Assembly (NCBI RefSeq): GCF_018866245.1
Contig: NZ_CP076458.1
Coordinates: forward strand, 1,984,001 to 2,048,000
Reading direction: 5' to 3'
DNA: 64,000 nucleotides
DNA from: Novisyntrophococcus fermenticellae
GTDB lineage: Bacteria; Bacillota; Clostridia; Lachnospirales; Lachnospiraceae
The translations under genes and the position numbers were made by a program. The notes beneath the pieces are model-generated. The model did not search any database, had not been told where the DNA came from, and was given only the letters and a program-made list of their open reading frames with translations. Shown here piece by piece: positions 35,424 to 44,220 of this stretch (position 1 is the stretch's first letter; each line of letters starts with the position of its first letter).

Positions 35424-36382
35424 TTTTGATATTCTCCCCTTTGTTTAAATTTTTCCAAACGAAAATGCCCTTCCTCATCCAACTGTTTCACATTATTTTT
35501 AAATCCATAACCAAATTTTTGATAAAAATCCACTGCTGTAATGGATGCTGGAATTTCCACCCGTTCTGCCCTTATAAATAAATCATCCTGTTCTAACGTT
35601 CTTATAATCGTTCGACCAATTCCTTTTCCATGAAACTCTGGCAATACAAATACGGTAAGCAAAATGCTTTCTGTTTCACTTCCCCAAAAACTTGATATGG
35701 AGCCTACACCAATTATTTTTTCATCTAGACAAAAAACATACATATGAGCATAACCGGCTACTCCCTTAACCCATTCTGCATCATGAGTTTTTACTATTTC
35801 TTGTATTGCATTCGGACTATAATCTTTACTGTTTACTTCCTTGAAATTTCTTATGATTAAGCCCGCAACTTCTTCTGCATCTGCTTCACAAAATCCCCTT
35901 GTCATAACAAGCACTTTTTCATACCCTACAACATCCATTAATTCATTAATCTCTTTTTTCCAACCACTTCTATAAAAACCGCATTTTTCGTAGAAATGAC
36001 AATCTCTTTTTTCCTGTAAAATAGTTGCCAACCGCCATGTAATTGCTTTTGGGTAAAGCGCAATTACCTTTTGTATTGCTGCATATCCAATCCCCCTATT
36101 TTGATATTCTGGTAAGATAAACATTGGACTGATAGAAAATACACCCTCTTGTTTTTCTACTATCCTTACTCCCCCAACGAACTCATTCTGGAACTTTATC
36201 AGATAATAGTCGCTATTTTCCATTTGAATATATCTGATAACCTTTTCCATTGATTCTTTCACAGGACTTGTTTCATCATCATGGTACTTTTCGTATAAAG
36301 GTAAAAATGCCTCATATTTCATTTGATGCAGTAATTCTGCATCTTTTTCTGTTGCCAAAACCAATTCCACTGCTTCTCTCAT
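35420..36382 (-). CDS. Tandem GNAT protein (two acetyltransferase domains)
   Basis: A 320-residue protein with two GNAT domains. The first has Y-Q-N-R-G-I-G-Y-A near residue 96 and F-Y-E-K-C-G-F near 128; the second has F-H-G-K-G-I-G-R-T near 260 and F-Y-Q-K-F-G-Y near 288. The frame extends to 36448, but AGGAGG sets the start at 36382. Substrates are unknown. Confidence 0.85.
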   Translation of the reverse strand: MREAVELVLATEKDAELLHQMKYEAFLPLYEKYHDDETSPVKESMEKVIRYIQMENSDYYLIKFQNEFVGGVRIVEKQEGVFSISPMFILPEYQNRGIGYAAIQKVIALYPKAITWRLATILQEKRDCHFYEKCGFYRSGWKKEINELMDVVGYEKVLVMTRGFCEADAEEVAGLIIRNFKEVNSKDYSPNAIQEIVKTHDAEWVKGVAGYAHMYVFCLDEKIIGVGSISSFWGSETESILLTVFVLPEFHGKGIGRTIIRTLEQDDLFIRAERVEIPASITAVDFYQKFGYGFKNNVKQLDEEGHFRLEKFKQRGEYQK

Positions 36383-36722
36383 AAATCCTCCTATTCCACC
36401 GCTAGTACTTTGATCACTAGTAATTAACGCAAAAATCGCACCAAACATTCCAATATGTCTGGTGCGATATCATTGCGAAATAGGATTTTTATAAGTTATA
36501 GGATCAACTATAATCAAAATCTACATACTCATCAATGCACAGACATATAAGACCTATCGCTTATAACTGTGCACCTTTCAAGGCTTAAGTTACAAGCAAA
36601 TACGTCTATAATACATGTACATATATCTTCTTGAATGTAAGTTTTGATTCATTTGCGTTCTCCTAAATTTTTCTTCTATCCTACAACAGTAAGTATAAAA
36701 TGTCAAACGTTATTCCTAATAT
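36383..36722. other. Intergenic stretch with a hairpin
   Basis: No gene is supported. ATCGCACCA and TGGTGCGAT (36435-36443, 36460-36468) form a 9-bp stem ahead of the tandem GNAT gene on the minus strand and could be a terminator or an attenuator. The rest is A/T-rich. Confidence 0.5.
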
Positions 36723-37339
36723 TTATTCCGACCAGTTCATTTGATCATCTGGAATCCCTTGTTCCCTACAACGTTCACAGACTAGCTGTTTCTCTTCTTG
36801 ATTTCCAATTCTGTATTTCAAAATTAAATCTTTAAAAACAACATACTTAATATGATCAGCTTTAAAATCTACAAACCAGTTTTCATTTGGTGTGTCTCCT
36901 GATTTCATCACTTTGGAAATTTCTTCAGGAAAGTCACTGTGTTTTGAAGAAAAAAATAGCACAGTCCAATATTTGGGATTTCCTCCTGTCTTCCACATCT
37001 CCACTTTTTTAATTTTCAATAAATCAAGAATGTTTTCATCGACTATACTTTCCTTGATTAGAACCCCTTCATACAATCCACTATTACCATCATTATCCAG
37101 ACTCTTTCCGCAACTGGAAACTTTTTTTACACCTATAATATCTAATTCATCTTTTAATAACTCGTCAATGGAAACTTTAAATAATTTACTTAAAAAATTA
37201 TTTTTTCTGTTTCTGGAATAGCAATATCAGATTCCCACTTTGTGATTGCCTGCCTGCTCACATTACATTGCTCCGCTAATTGTTCTTGTGTAAAACAATG
37301 TTCTTTTCGTAAATATTGTATTTTTTCTGCTAGTTTCAT
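36723..37339 (-). pseudogene. XRE-family regulator with a C-terminal domain, frameshifted
   Basis: From the ATG at 37339, after AAGGAG, the frame encodes a clear XRE helix-turn-helix (F-T-Q-E-Q-L-A-E-Q, then V-S-R-Q-A-I-T-K-W-E) and stops after P-E-T-E-K-I-I-F. Adding one T to the T run near 37190 restores F-L-S-K-L-F-K-V-S-I-D-E-L-L and a further 140 residues to 36723, which hold a C-terminal domain of unknown role. So a one-base homopolymer loss splits it, unless this is a sequencing error. Confidence 0.75.
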
Positions 37340-37473
37340 AATGACTCCTTTTCAATAAATTATTTTTTGATGTTTCTATTCTAGCAAAGACAATTTAGAG
37401 AAACCATCAACCCCGGAGTTCATTTATGCAACTTGTGGTTGCAGGAACTTTAAATAAACTTCATACCGCATTT

Positions 37474-38262
37474 CTAAAACAATTCATCCAAAAGAATATA
37501 ATAGCGGATTTTATCCCAATCAGGTACAATATCCAATTTTTCGAATAATATATCTGCTCTAAATCCCTGATACTTCTTATCACAATATTTTCCTTCAAAA
37601 TTATGTAAGAGACTTCGATAGCACAAAGCAATATCCTGCCATCTATCTGCAATTCCAGCCCTTCCCAAGTCAATATATCCAGAAATTTTTTTCCCTGACA
37701 AAAAAACATTCGGAAGACAAAAGTCTCCATGGGAAAATACAAGTTCCTCTTCTGGTCTATTTGTGATAAGCCACTTAAGTAGATGCTCTGGACTCTGAAA
37801 TCCATTTTCGCCAAATGTTTCGAGTTCAACATTATCCATATCTACCAAATTGTTTTGAACATTATATTTTGCCATCTGTAATTTTTCATCAAGTCTATGC
37901 ATATAAGTACAATTACTAATGTCAACTTTCCAAAGCATCTTAAGTCCTTCTGCTAAAAGATTTACTAGTTGCTCTGGATTTCTCATATATTGATCAGCAC
38001 ATGACATTTCACCAGGCACCTTGGTCATTAAAAGATAATTCTTATCATCAGTCTTTTCATACGCCAATATCCCTGGAACAGGTAATTTATCTTGCAACCA
38101 TTTCATAACCTCATATTCGTGTTCCGATTCTTCACTTACAGTTTGAATTTTAAGTACTTTATCAATAAAAATTATAACTGTTGAATCTGACATCCCAACA
38201 TCATCATAGGAAAAGCTTTCATTTCCAATCAGATTTTTAATTTTATCCGACAAAATGAACAT
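37474..38262 (-). CDS. Aminoglycoside O-phosphotransferase, APH(3') family
   Basis: A 262-residue kinase with the layout of APH(3')-III. The Brenner motif F-S-H-G-D-F-C-L-P-N (near residue 177) holds the catalytic Asp and Asn, I-D-L-G-R-A-G near 197 the Mg-binding Asp, and the C terminus I-R-Y-Y-I-L-L-D-E-L-F is the enzyme's own antibiotic-site tail. Many positions outside the motifs differ from known resistance genes, so the substrate could be kanamycin/neomycin-type drugs or another aminosugar. It is last of a five-gene set. Resistance is not shown. Confidence 0.82.
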   Translation of the reverse strand: MFILSDKIKNLIGNESFSYDDVGMSDSTVIIFIDKVLKIQTVSEESEHEYEVMKWLQDKLPVPGILAYEKTDDKNYLLMTKVPGEMSCADQYMRNPEQLVNLLAEGLKMLWKVDISNCTYMHRLDEKLQMAKYNVQNNLVDMDNVELETFGENGFQSPEHLLKWLITNRPEEELVFSHGDFCLPNVFLSGKKISGYIDLGRAGIADRWQDIALCYRSLLHNFEGKYCDKKYQGFRADILFEKLDIVPDWDKIRYYILLDELF

Positions 38263-38270
38263 ACATTATC

Positions 38271-39065
38271 TTATCCTTCCAAATAATTATTCGCTTTCAA
38301 CCACTGTATTGATTCTCTTAAAGCATCAACTGTTTTTGTCTCTACTACACACCTGCAATTATGCATCTTGGCTAAATCTAACCGCCCATTTAAGTCAATT
38401 TCACCTGTTCCAAGTGTCATATGATCTGACTTATTATTACCATCATGAATATGAAAATGTTGTAGCTGTTTTTCATGCTTTATAATAAAAGCCTCATCCT
38501 TGTTATCACAGGAATTTGAATGACCAATATCCCAAGTTAATGCAAATACATTGCTTTGCAATAGTAATTCGATTGCCTCTTTTTCATAATCCATAAATCC
38601 ATCCGTATTTTCCATGCAAATATGGATATCATCATGACCAATTATCTGCTCACACATATCCCGGAAACCCGTTATACTTTCAAGATATGTCTCTCTATAT
38701 TGCTCAAACAATTTTACTTTTCTATCTGGCAACGTAAAATGAACACCGTGATTCATATGCATATTAAGAATTGGTATCTCTAGTTTCTTTGCTATCTGAA
38801 TCGTTCGTTTCACGGTTTCCATATATGCTTTTGCCACAAGAGGATTAAAATCACTAACATTTAGATTTTCATCTATATGGATTGTATAAAATAATTGATA
38901 CTTATCTTTTAATCCTTTCAATTCCTCTATCTTTTCCAAATGATTTAACTGATACTGTGGCAAATTCATATTTAGTTCCACAAAATGCAGTCCTAATTCC
39001 TGACATAACACCATAGTTTCTTCTAACCCATTTAATTCTATTAATGTTGGCATTCCAAATATCAT
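38271..39065 (-). CDS. Sugar phosphate isomerase/epimerase-like TIM-barrel protein
   Basis: A 264-residue AP_endonuc_2-type TIM barrel. Metal ligands are visible as C-M-E-N-T-D (Glu), T-W-D-I-G-H-S (Asp and His) and F-H-I-H-D-G (His). Relatives isomerise sugars or cyclitols. The start is placed at the ATG at 39065, eight bases after GGAG and inside the preceding stop region; a GTG at 39074 is the alternative. Substrate unknown. Confidence 0.8.
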   Translation of the reverse strand: MIFGMPTLIELNGLEETMVLCQELGLHFVELNMNLPQYQLNHLEKIEELKGLKDKYQLFYTIHIDENLNVSDFNPLVAKAYMETVKRTIQIAKKLEIPILNMHMNHGVHFTLPDRKVKLFEQYRETYLESITGFRDMCEQIIGHDDIHICMENTDGFMDYEKEAIELLLQSNVFALTWDIGHSNSCDNKDEAFIIKHEKQLQHFHIHDGNNKSDHMTLGTGEIDLNGRLDLAKMHNCRCVVETKTVDALRESIQWLKANNYLEG

Positions 39066-39070
39066 AGCTA

Positions 39071-40015
39071 TCACTCCATTCTGATGTACGAATCAAAATA
39101 CTGCTCTTGAAAATCAATTTGTTTCCAAATCTCTTCCTCGGAATAATTCATATTATCTGGACAAACCACCCATTTTTCTTCAACATCATCATTTCTATGT
39201 ACTACAGCAATAATTTTCCCTGTAAATACATCAACCGTAACATCGATTCCTAAAATATATGCATCTTGTTCCTCCCCATCTGGGGCCATAATACCTTCAA
39301 CGTAGCCATAATTGATGGGATAATACATATCCTTATGCTTCGGATGATAGGAGCCAAGTGGTCTGTCTACGGTAACCGTAACCACTTTACCTATCATGGA
39401 TTCCTCTTTCGGTTTATCCGCCCGCGCTTTTCCTTTGAATTCTTTTTCTATATGAAAATGTTCCTGTTTTCTCACAAGGTTTTCCCCATCAAAATCAAGT
39501 TCAATAATGTAAGGCATCCAGTCTATGATTCTTAAAAACGAATCACAGTTACAATCTCTGTCATAGTAATTTAAGATTGTACTTAATGCTGTTCCATGGG
39601 TGCCTATTACAACGCATGTATCCTCTCTCTTATTTTGATTTTCTATCAGTATATCTGTCAAAGCAGCAATATTTCTTTCCTGAACCATTGCAATGGATTC
39701 GCCACCCTCTTCATGAAAATTATGATTTTCCCATCGCATCTGAAACATCCCATGATTATTTCCATCTGGACCTTTTTCTCTTTCCTTGAAACGTTCGTCG
39801 GTGTGTATTTCCTTATCAAAGTATGCTGCACTATCTGCAATTGTATCGATACTTCGTTTATATGGACTACTATAAAAACTGTCAATTTTTTTATCCTTCA
39901 AAAAACTCTTCACCGACTGCGAATCCATTTTTCCTTCCTCAGTTAACGGTCTTGTTCTATCATCTTCCCAGTCATGTTCTGGTTGGGCGTGGCGGACAAA
40001 AATTACTTTTATCAT
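39071..40015 (-). CDS. Histidine phosphatase fused to a pyrophosphatase-like domain
   Basis: A 314-residue two-domain protein. Residues 1-195 are a histidine-phosphatase (phosphoglycerate mutase-like) domain with V-R-H-A-Q near residue 8 and G-T-H-G-T-A near 137. Residues 205-314 match the inorganic-pyrophosphatase-like domain seen in Clostridia (G-S-Y-H-P-K-H, then Y-Y-P-I-N-Y-G-Y-V, E-Q-D-A-Y-I-L-G). The first half removes a phosphate from a small molecule; the second may bind or cleave a diphosphate. It lies between a methyltransferase and an isomerase and probably works with them. Confidence 0.83.
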   Translation of the reverse strand: MIKVIFVRHAQPEHDWEDDRTRPLTEEGKMDSQSVKSFLKDKKIDSFYSSPYKRSIDTIADSAAYFDKEIHTDERFKEREKGPDGNNHGMFQMRWENHNFHEEGGESIAMVQERNIAALTDILIENQNKREDTCVVIGTHGTALSTILNYYDRDCNCDSFLRIIDWMPYIIELDFDGENLVRKQEHFHIEKEFKGKARADKPKEESMIGKVVTVTVDRPLGSYHPKHKDMYYPINYGYVEGIMAPDGEEQDAYILGIDVTVDVFTGKIIAVVHRNDDVEEKWVVCPDNMNYSEEEIWKQIDFQEQYFDSYIRME

Positions 40016-40032
40016 ATACTTCCCCCCTCAAT

Positions 40033-40728
40033 CTATCTTTTTTCTAAAGTCAAATGATGAAAAAATGCAATATCTTTATATCCCTTCATATCACTTACTC
40101 GCATTTCCATCTCTACCATTTTATCTTGCCACTCTGCATCCTTATGAACTTCTTGGTTTTGCTGCAAGTCCCAGAAAGTTCTCATTCCCAAAGTTTTGGT
40201 GATTTTAAATTCACCACACCAGTTCTCTATATCTGAGTCATCATAATAGAAAATGGCACCATACTTTGACGCCATACCATCATTCCCATCTATCAAACTA
40301 TGAGCGTGTTCAAAATCATTTAACAGTACAACCATCTGCATGACTCTCCCCGAACGGTTATGTTTAACAATTGATAATTTCCCTTCGGTTTTTAAGACTC
40401 TTGCAAATTCATTTATGATATCTTCTTTATCAGATGCATATTCCAAAACATTGTGACAAATAATCAAATCAAATGTCTCATCATCTATTTTTCGTAACTG
40501 TTCTGTACTCCCCACTATCTGCCTGTATTCATTGTTCTTCCATCTTTCCATTACTGATTCCTCTGATGGTTCAATTGCAGTTACCATATTATTTTTCGCT
40601 AAATAATCTGCTGTCACTCCGATGCCACTTCCGAAATCCAAAATCTTTTTTCCTGTAACATCACCTAGTTGAAGCCAGACAATTCGCTTCATAAGAATTT
40701 CCCATGGTTGTAAATCTTTTATTTCCAT
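40033..40728 (-). CDS. SAM-dependent methyltransferase
   Basis: A 231-residue class I methyltransferase (type 11). The SAM loop is I-L-D-F-G-S-G-I-G near residue 29, motif II ends A-I-E-P, and post-I motif D-L-I-I-C-H-N-V-L-E-Y near 88. AGGGGG precedes the ATG, which lies nine bases past the upstream gene. Substrate unknown; likely a small molecule handled by the neighbouring enzymes. Confidence 0.87.
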   Translation of the reverse strand: MEIKDLQPWEILMKRIVWLQLGDVTGKKILDFGSGIGVTADYLAKNNMVTAIEPSEESVMERWKNNEYRQIVGSTEQLRKIDDETFDLIICHNVLEYASDKEDIINEFARVLKTEGKLSIVKHNRSGRVMQMVVLLNDFEHAHSLIDGNDGMASKYGAIFYYDDSDIENWCGEFKITKTLGMRTFWDLQQNQEVHKDAEWQDKMVEMEMRVSDMKGYKDIAFFHHLTLEKR

Positions 40729-40737
40729 TATGACCCC

Positions 40738-41492
40738 CTAAATTAAAATTTGTTTTCTGTTTTTATAAATAACCTCTCGTAAACCGACTTTTTCCACCAA
40801 TGACTTTGCTATTTGATAATCTGCACACAAATCCTCTACCACGTGCGCATCGAAACCAATCGTAATATATTGTCCTCCATTTGTTTTATAGATTTCTAAT
40901 AAATCTATCCCTGGCATAGTCTCTACATGTCCCTTACGTAGCGAAGATGTGTTGATTTCGATGATCATATTTTTATCTAATAAGTTTTTGAAAATTTCAT
41001 TCAAAATGGTTTCTGTATAATATATTTCCCCGTAATAACGCTTTGGAAAATCCATATGACCCAGCGAATCAAATCCGCCTTGTTTTACAGTCTTTAAAAC
41101 CTCTTCCCAATACAAACTGTAAAATTCTTTTGCCGTATACTGCTCTCTCACCTTTTGACATGGGAACATGTTTCCGATCCAATGTATGCTTCCAATGATG
41201 AAATCATATGGCTTCTTCGACAATTCTTCTAGCTCATTCACATATAAATGCGGCTCTCCAAACTCAATAGCTGCACAAAGATCAATATTATTTCCATACT
41301 CTACTTTTATTTTATTATACTTTTCAAAGAAATTCTCTGAATTATAGTAGTCATATCCATAATCATTTTTATTTAAATCCACATGATCTGTAAAATTGTC
41401 TCAACATTTAAATCAATTGCCTTTTTAACATATAATTCCATATCAGCTTCTGAGTCACACGAATTCTCAGTATGAACATGTAAATCCTTCAT
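40738..41492 (-). pseudogene. PHP-family phosphoesterase (HisK-like), frameshifted
   Basis: The ATG at 41492, behind AGAGGG, starts K-D-L-H-V-H-T-E-N-S, the metal-binding N terminus of PHP phosphatases, and the frame stops after V-E-T-I-L-Q-I-M-W-I. In the next frame T-D-H-V-D-L-N-K-N-D continues at once and runs to 40738 with G-S-I-H-W and G-F-D-A-H motifs. Loss of a base in a T run near 41393 breaks the gene. It may be a sequencing error; otherwise the first gene of this five-gene set is dead. Confidence 0.78.
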
Positions 41493-41616
41493 ATATACAC
41501 CCTCTTTCTTATAATATAATCTCTCGGAATCTCTAAGCCAGTAAATCCAAGGCTTTCAGATCCCTTTTTTATTAAAATCCCCCACTTTTTTGTCAAAAAA
41601 CACTTGACAGTTTACT

Positions 41617-41686
41617 CGAAAAATGCGGCGCTTCGCGCCTATTGATCAATAAGTACCGTTCGCTTGCGGGCGGCACACATTTTTCG
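41617..41686 (+). promoter_or_regulatory. Long-range stem in the transposase leader
   Basis: CGAAAAATG (41617-41625) pairs with CATTTTTCG (41678-41686), enclosing a GC-rich hairpin GGCGC-TTC-GCGCC. GGAGG follows four bases later. It could keep transposase expression low or block read-through. Confidence 0.5.
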
Positions 41687-41701
41687 ATTGGAGGCAATTT
41701 T

Positions 41702-43180
41702 TTGTTACCTGTTAACTCTGGCGGTCATTCCGCCTATCAAGACTTTGTTCTTGAAAATCTTCGTAAATACTATCCTAATCCTGATTCTATTGCTCGTTCT
41801 ACCTGGGATATCATTGATCGGTTTTGGAACCTTGACCTTTCCTTCACGGATGAATTCATGAGAGATAAATACTCCGTTTTTGGACCCAAACCAAGAACCC
41901 CTTCCTGCATGCAGCGTTCCTATCTGTTGTCGATTGATTTCAAAGTATCTTCGCTGACTGATTGGGCTGCTCAACTTAAAATCAACCCTCTCTATGCCAT
42001 CTTAAGCGGCTTTGAATTCGGTGACACTCCTGGTGTTGGCACCTTTTATGATTTCCTAAATCGCTTATGGGATTCCGATGATAATCATCTTTCTCCGCAT
42101 ATACATCCTCTCAAGGCGAAGGTAAAGAAACCTAAGACAAAAGGTACCAAAGCTGATTCTGTTGAAAAGGTCAAAGTGGAACAACTACTTCCACAATTAG
42201 AAAACACTGCCTTTGACATCAAGGATCAACCATATGGTTCTCTTTTCATCCTTTATCATAAAGAATTCCTGTATCAGTCTGTTTCCAAAGGGCTTATTGA
42301 TACCCAATCACTTGCCCTGGCTGGCGACGGAACTCCTGTCGTAACATCTCACAGAGAGCGTAAACATCGTGTCTGCAGCTGTGCTTCTAAAGGCATTCCT
42401 GACTGCAAATGTGACAGATATTTTTCTCAGCCTGATTGCGATATCGGTTGGGACTCATCCAGAGATTGTTCTTACCACGGCTATGACCTTTACATGCTCG
42501 TCGCTTCAGAAAGCGATCTGCCAGTTTTTCCATTGCTTAATCCAGCTTCAAAGCATGATTCACACGGATTTTTGCTTAACTTCTTCAGAATGAAGAGTTT
42601 TCTTCCTGACTTTACTATCACAAAGATGCTTCTGGATTCTGCACACGATGCAATGCCTTACTATGAGTATTTCAGACGGGCACATATCACACCTTTTATT
42701 GATTTGAATGGTAAAGGTGGCGTGAAGCTGCCTTACAAGGATGACTTCACCATTGGCAAAGATGGGGTTCCTGTATGCAGAGAAGGCAGACGTATGAACC
42801 ATGATGGCTCTGAGCCTTCAAAATATCGTGTGAAATTCAAATGCCCTTTAGCCAGCAGAAAATATAGCTGTTCCTGTGAACACCCCTGCTCTGATTCTAA
42901 ATATGGAAGAACCGTACATGTGGCAATGAAGGATAATCCAAGACTGTTTAATATTCCACCTCGTGACTCTAATGAATGGAAACTTGAGTATCATGCAAGA
43001 ACTTCTGCAGAACGTTCGAATAAACGTGAGAAATTAGACTTTAAATTAGAAGACGGCAGACACCGCTCAACTAAGATGTGGTACTGCCGCCTCTATCACA
43101 TCCTGATGTTACAACATCTGGATGCCTGGGATATGCCTTTTGAATCCGCCCTGCGAAAGTTGATTCTACAAGCAGCATAA
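41702..43180 (+). CDS. IS transposase, DDE type
   Basis: A 492-residue transposase. The start is set at TTG 41702, seven bases after GGAGG; an upstream in-frame TTG at 41642 lies inside the leader stem. A helical N terminus leads to a core with D-G-T-P-V-V and L-D-S-A-H-D-A acidic residues, a Cys-rich insert (C-S-C-A-S-K, C-D-C/C-K-C-D near 245-265 and C-S-C-E-H-P-C near 420), and R-T-S-A-E-R-S-N-K-R near the C terminus, the usual glutamate motif of IS1182/IS5-like enzymes. The frame is intact, so it may be active. Confidence 0.82.
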   Translation: MLPVNSGGHSAYQDFVLENLRKYYPNPDSIARSTWDIIDRFWNLDLSFTDEFMRDKYSVFGPKPRTPSCMQRSYLLSIDFKVSSLTDWAAQLKINPLYAILSGFEFGDTPGVGTFYDFLNRLWDSDDNHLSPHIHPLKAKVKKPKTKGTKADSVEKVKVEQLLPQLENTAFDIKDQPYGSLFILYHKEFLYQSVSKGLIDTQSLALAGDGTPVVTSHRERKHRVCSCASKGIPDCKCDRYFSQPDCDIGWDSSRDCSYHGYDLYMLVASESDLPVFPLLNPASKHDSHGFLLNFFRMKSFLPDFTITKMLLDSAHDAMPYYEYFRRAHITPFIDLNGKGGVKLPYKDDFTIGKDGVPVCREGRRMNHDGSEPSKYRVKFKCPLASRKYSCSCEHPCSDSKYGRTVHVAMKDNPRLFNIPPRDSNEWKLEYHARTSAERSNKREKLDFKLEDGRHRSTKMWYCRLYHILMLQHLDAWDMPFESALRKLILQAA

Positions 43181-43190
43181 TCCGTTTTTA

Positions 43191-43407
43191 TTATAACAAA
43201 TTTTTCAGGCATAGCGACAGTTATGTCTATTTCTCATACTCTTTTTTTACTATTTATTTCATTTTGGATAATATTCACTTTTCAATGTCCTGTTGCCAGC
43301 AGTGCTGGCATGATCAATCAGAATTCCGAGAGATCATTAATCTTTTTAAAAAGCTATTTCTATCAATTATACATAATAATACTGTATATTTCATCCACAT
43401 TTTTCAA
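43191..43407. other. A/T-rich intergenic region after the IS
   Basis: No gene or clear end repeat of the IS could be supported here. A 74-codon frame exists at 43223 but lacks a ribosome site. Confidence 0.4.
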
Positions 43408-43437
43408 AAGGAGTCAGCTGATATCAACTGACTCCTT
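43408..43437 (-). terminator. Terminator after the 79-codon gene
   Basis: AAGGAGTCAG and CTGACTCCTT form a perfect 10-bp stem with a 10-base loop; T-rich sequence follows on the minus strand. Confidence 0.75.
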
Positions 43438-43443
43438 CACTAA

Positions 43444-43683
43444 CTAGTTAAACACATTCATCGCATCCACATATCCCTGTAACCCATCCGGTTTCAACGC
43501 ATAAGACACATAATTTGCAGGCTCTTCTCTTGCCAATCTCACCAGATAACCTTCATCTTCTGGCTCATCAAATACAACCTGTGCATTTGCTTTGGCACAT
43601 TCAATTACCATTTCATTATCATCTTTATCTTTCATAACTACTGCATCAAGAATCGAATCATAATAATACAAATTATAATCCAT
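43444..43683 (-). CDS. Small acidic protein of a mobile-element boundary
   Basis: A 79-residue acidic protein starting M-D-Y-N-L-Y-Y-Y-D-S. The frame extends to 43764 but GAGGTG six bases before the ATG at 43683 sets the start. Similar short proteins occur beside rumA-tail genes in Clostridia mobile elements (recognised by style, not searched). Function unknown. Confidence 0.6.
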   Translation of the reverse strand: MDYNLYYYDSILDAVVMKDKDDNEMVIECAKANAQVVFDEPEDEGYLVRLAREEPANYVSYALKPDGLQGYVDAMNVFN

Positions 43684-44058
43684 CCATTTCACCTCGAGTC
43701 TTAGCCAATCATCCCAAAATGCTTCAATGCATCCACAATCGCCTTTTCCTTCTCTTCCGGACACTGTAGTTGTTTCGCATCTTCTGACTTAGCCAGATTA
43801 TAATTCTCCCCAACCTCAATTCCGCATTTTCTTTTCACCTGCGAAATATACAGATTAGAAACCTTCAATCCATGCTCTTTCAACACATAATCCTTTATCT
43901 CAGCATAGGTCGCTTTGCTCTCCGCACTTGTTGCATCCAACTCATCCAAGTCCAAATCAACCTCAATCTTATCACTCGGTTTTTGTTGGGACAAAAGAAT
44001 AACCGTCTCAACATGGAACGATAGCATCAAATTGATGTCGGGTCTGTGTTTTGCTGAT

Positions 44059-44076
44059 TTTCCGTGCGAGGGAATA
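44059..44076. repeat. Attachment-site-like direct repeat, copy 1
   Basis: TTTCCGTGCGAGGGAATA, identical to 44102-44119. On the minus strand it covers the codons for F-P-R-T of RumA, a known insertion target of Clostridia elements. Confidence 0.6.
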
Positions 44077-44101
44077 GGTCGATAGTGGTTTTTATGGGTC
44101 A

Positions 44102-44119
44102 TTTCCGTGCGAGGGAATA
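44102..44119. repeat. Attachment-site-like direct repeat, copy 2
   Basis: Second copy, 43 bases from the first. It probably marks the left boundary of the element that carries the defence island. Confidence 0.6.
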
Positions 44120-44167
44120 TATCCACAATATATTAAAAGTCCAATGCGTTCTTGGGAACAAGTCAAT

Positions 44168-44187
44168 GGTAGGATTTAAATTCCACC
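44168..44187. repeat. Imperfect 20-bp palindrome near the element end
   Basis: GGTAGGATTTAAATTCCACC is nearly self-complementary, 34 bases past the stop of the 646-aa gene. It could be a terminator part or a recombinase site. Confidence 0.3.
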
Positions 44188-44220
44188 GCCTCTGCCGGCA
44201 AATACGGTAGTACAAATGCC

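Larger units (their letters stand above)
41617..43190 (+). mobile_element. Insertion sequence with a single DDE transposase
   Basis: One transposase gene is flanked by A/T-rich, non-coding ends. A long-range stem encloses the 5' leader. Terminal inverted repeats could not be located, so the outer boundaries are estimates. Confidence 0.6.
43701..44126 (-). pseudogene. Tail fragment related to RumA (23S rRNA uracil methyltransferase)
   Basis: The frame ends with H-V-E-T-V-I-L-L-S, the segment that follows M-F-P-R-T in RumA-type methyltransferases, and a tail domain with E-V-D-L-D-L-D-E-L-D, S-K-A-T-Y-A-E-I-K and V-K-R-K-C-G-I-E-V-G. Its first codons (V-D-I-F-P-R-T-E) are also rumA-like and are encoded by the att-like repeat. 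In between are about 100 bases of unrelated sequence. No methyltransferase core is present, so this is the 3' remainder or a tail supplied by an element. Confidence 0.6.

Noticed and set aside
36383..36480. A T-box or other riboswitch before the tandem GNAT gene
   Set aside because: GGTGGAA is present, but the flanking T-box sequence and specifier stem are not, and the gene is not an amino acid function.
43223..43447. A 74-codon hydrophobic frame after the IS
   Set aside because: The ribosome site is absent and the end covers the terminator of the opposite gene.
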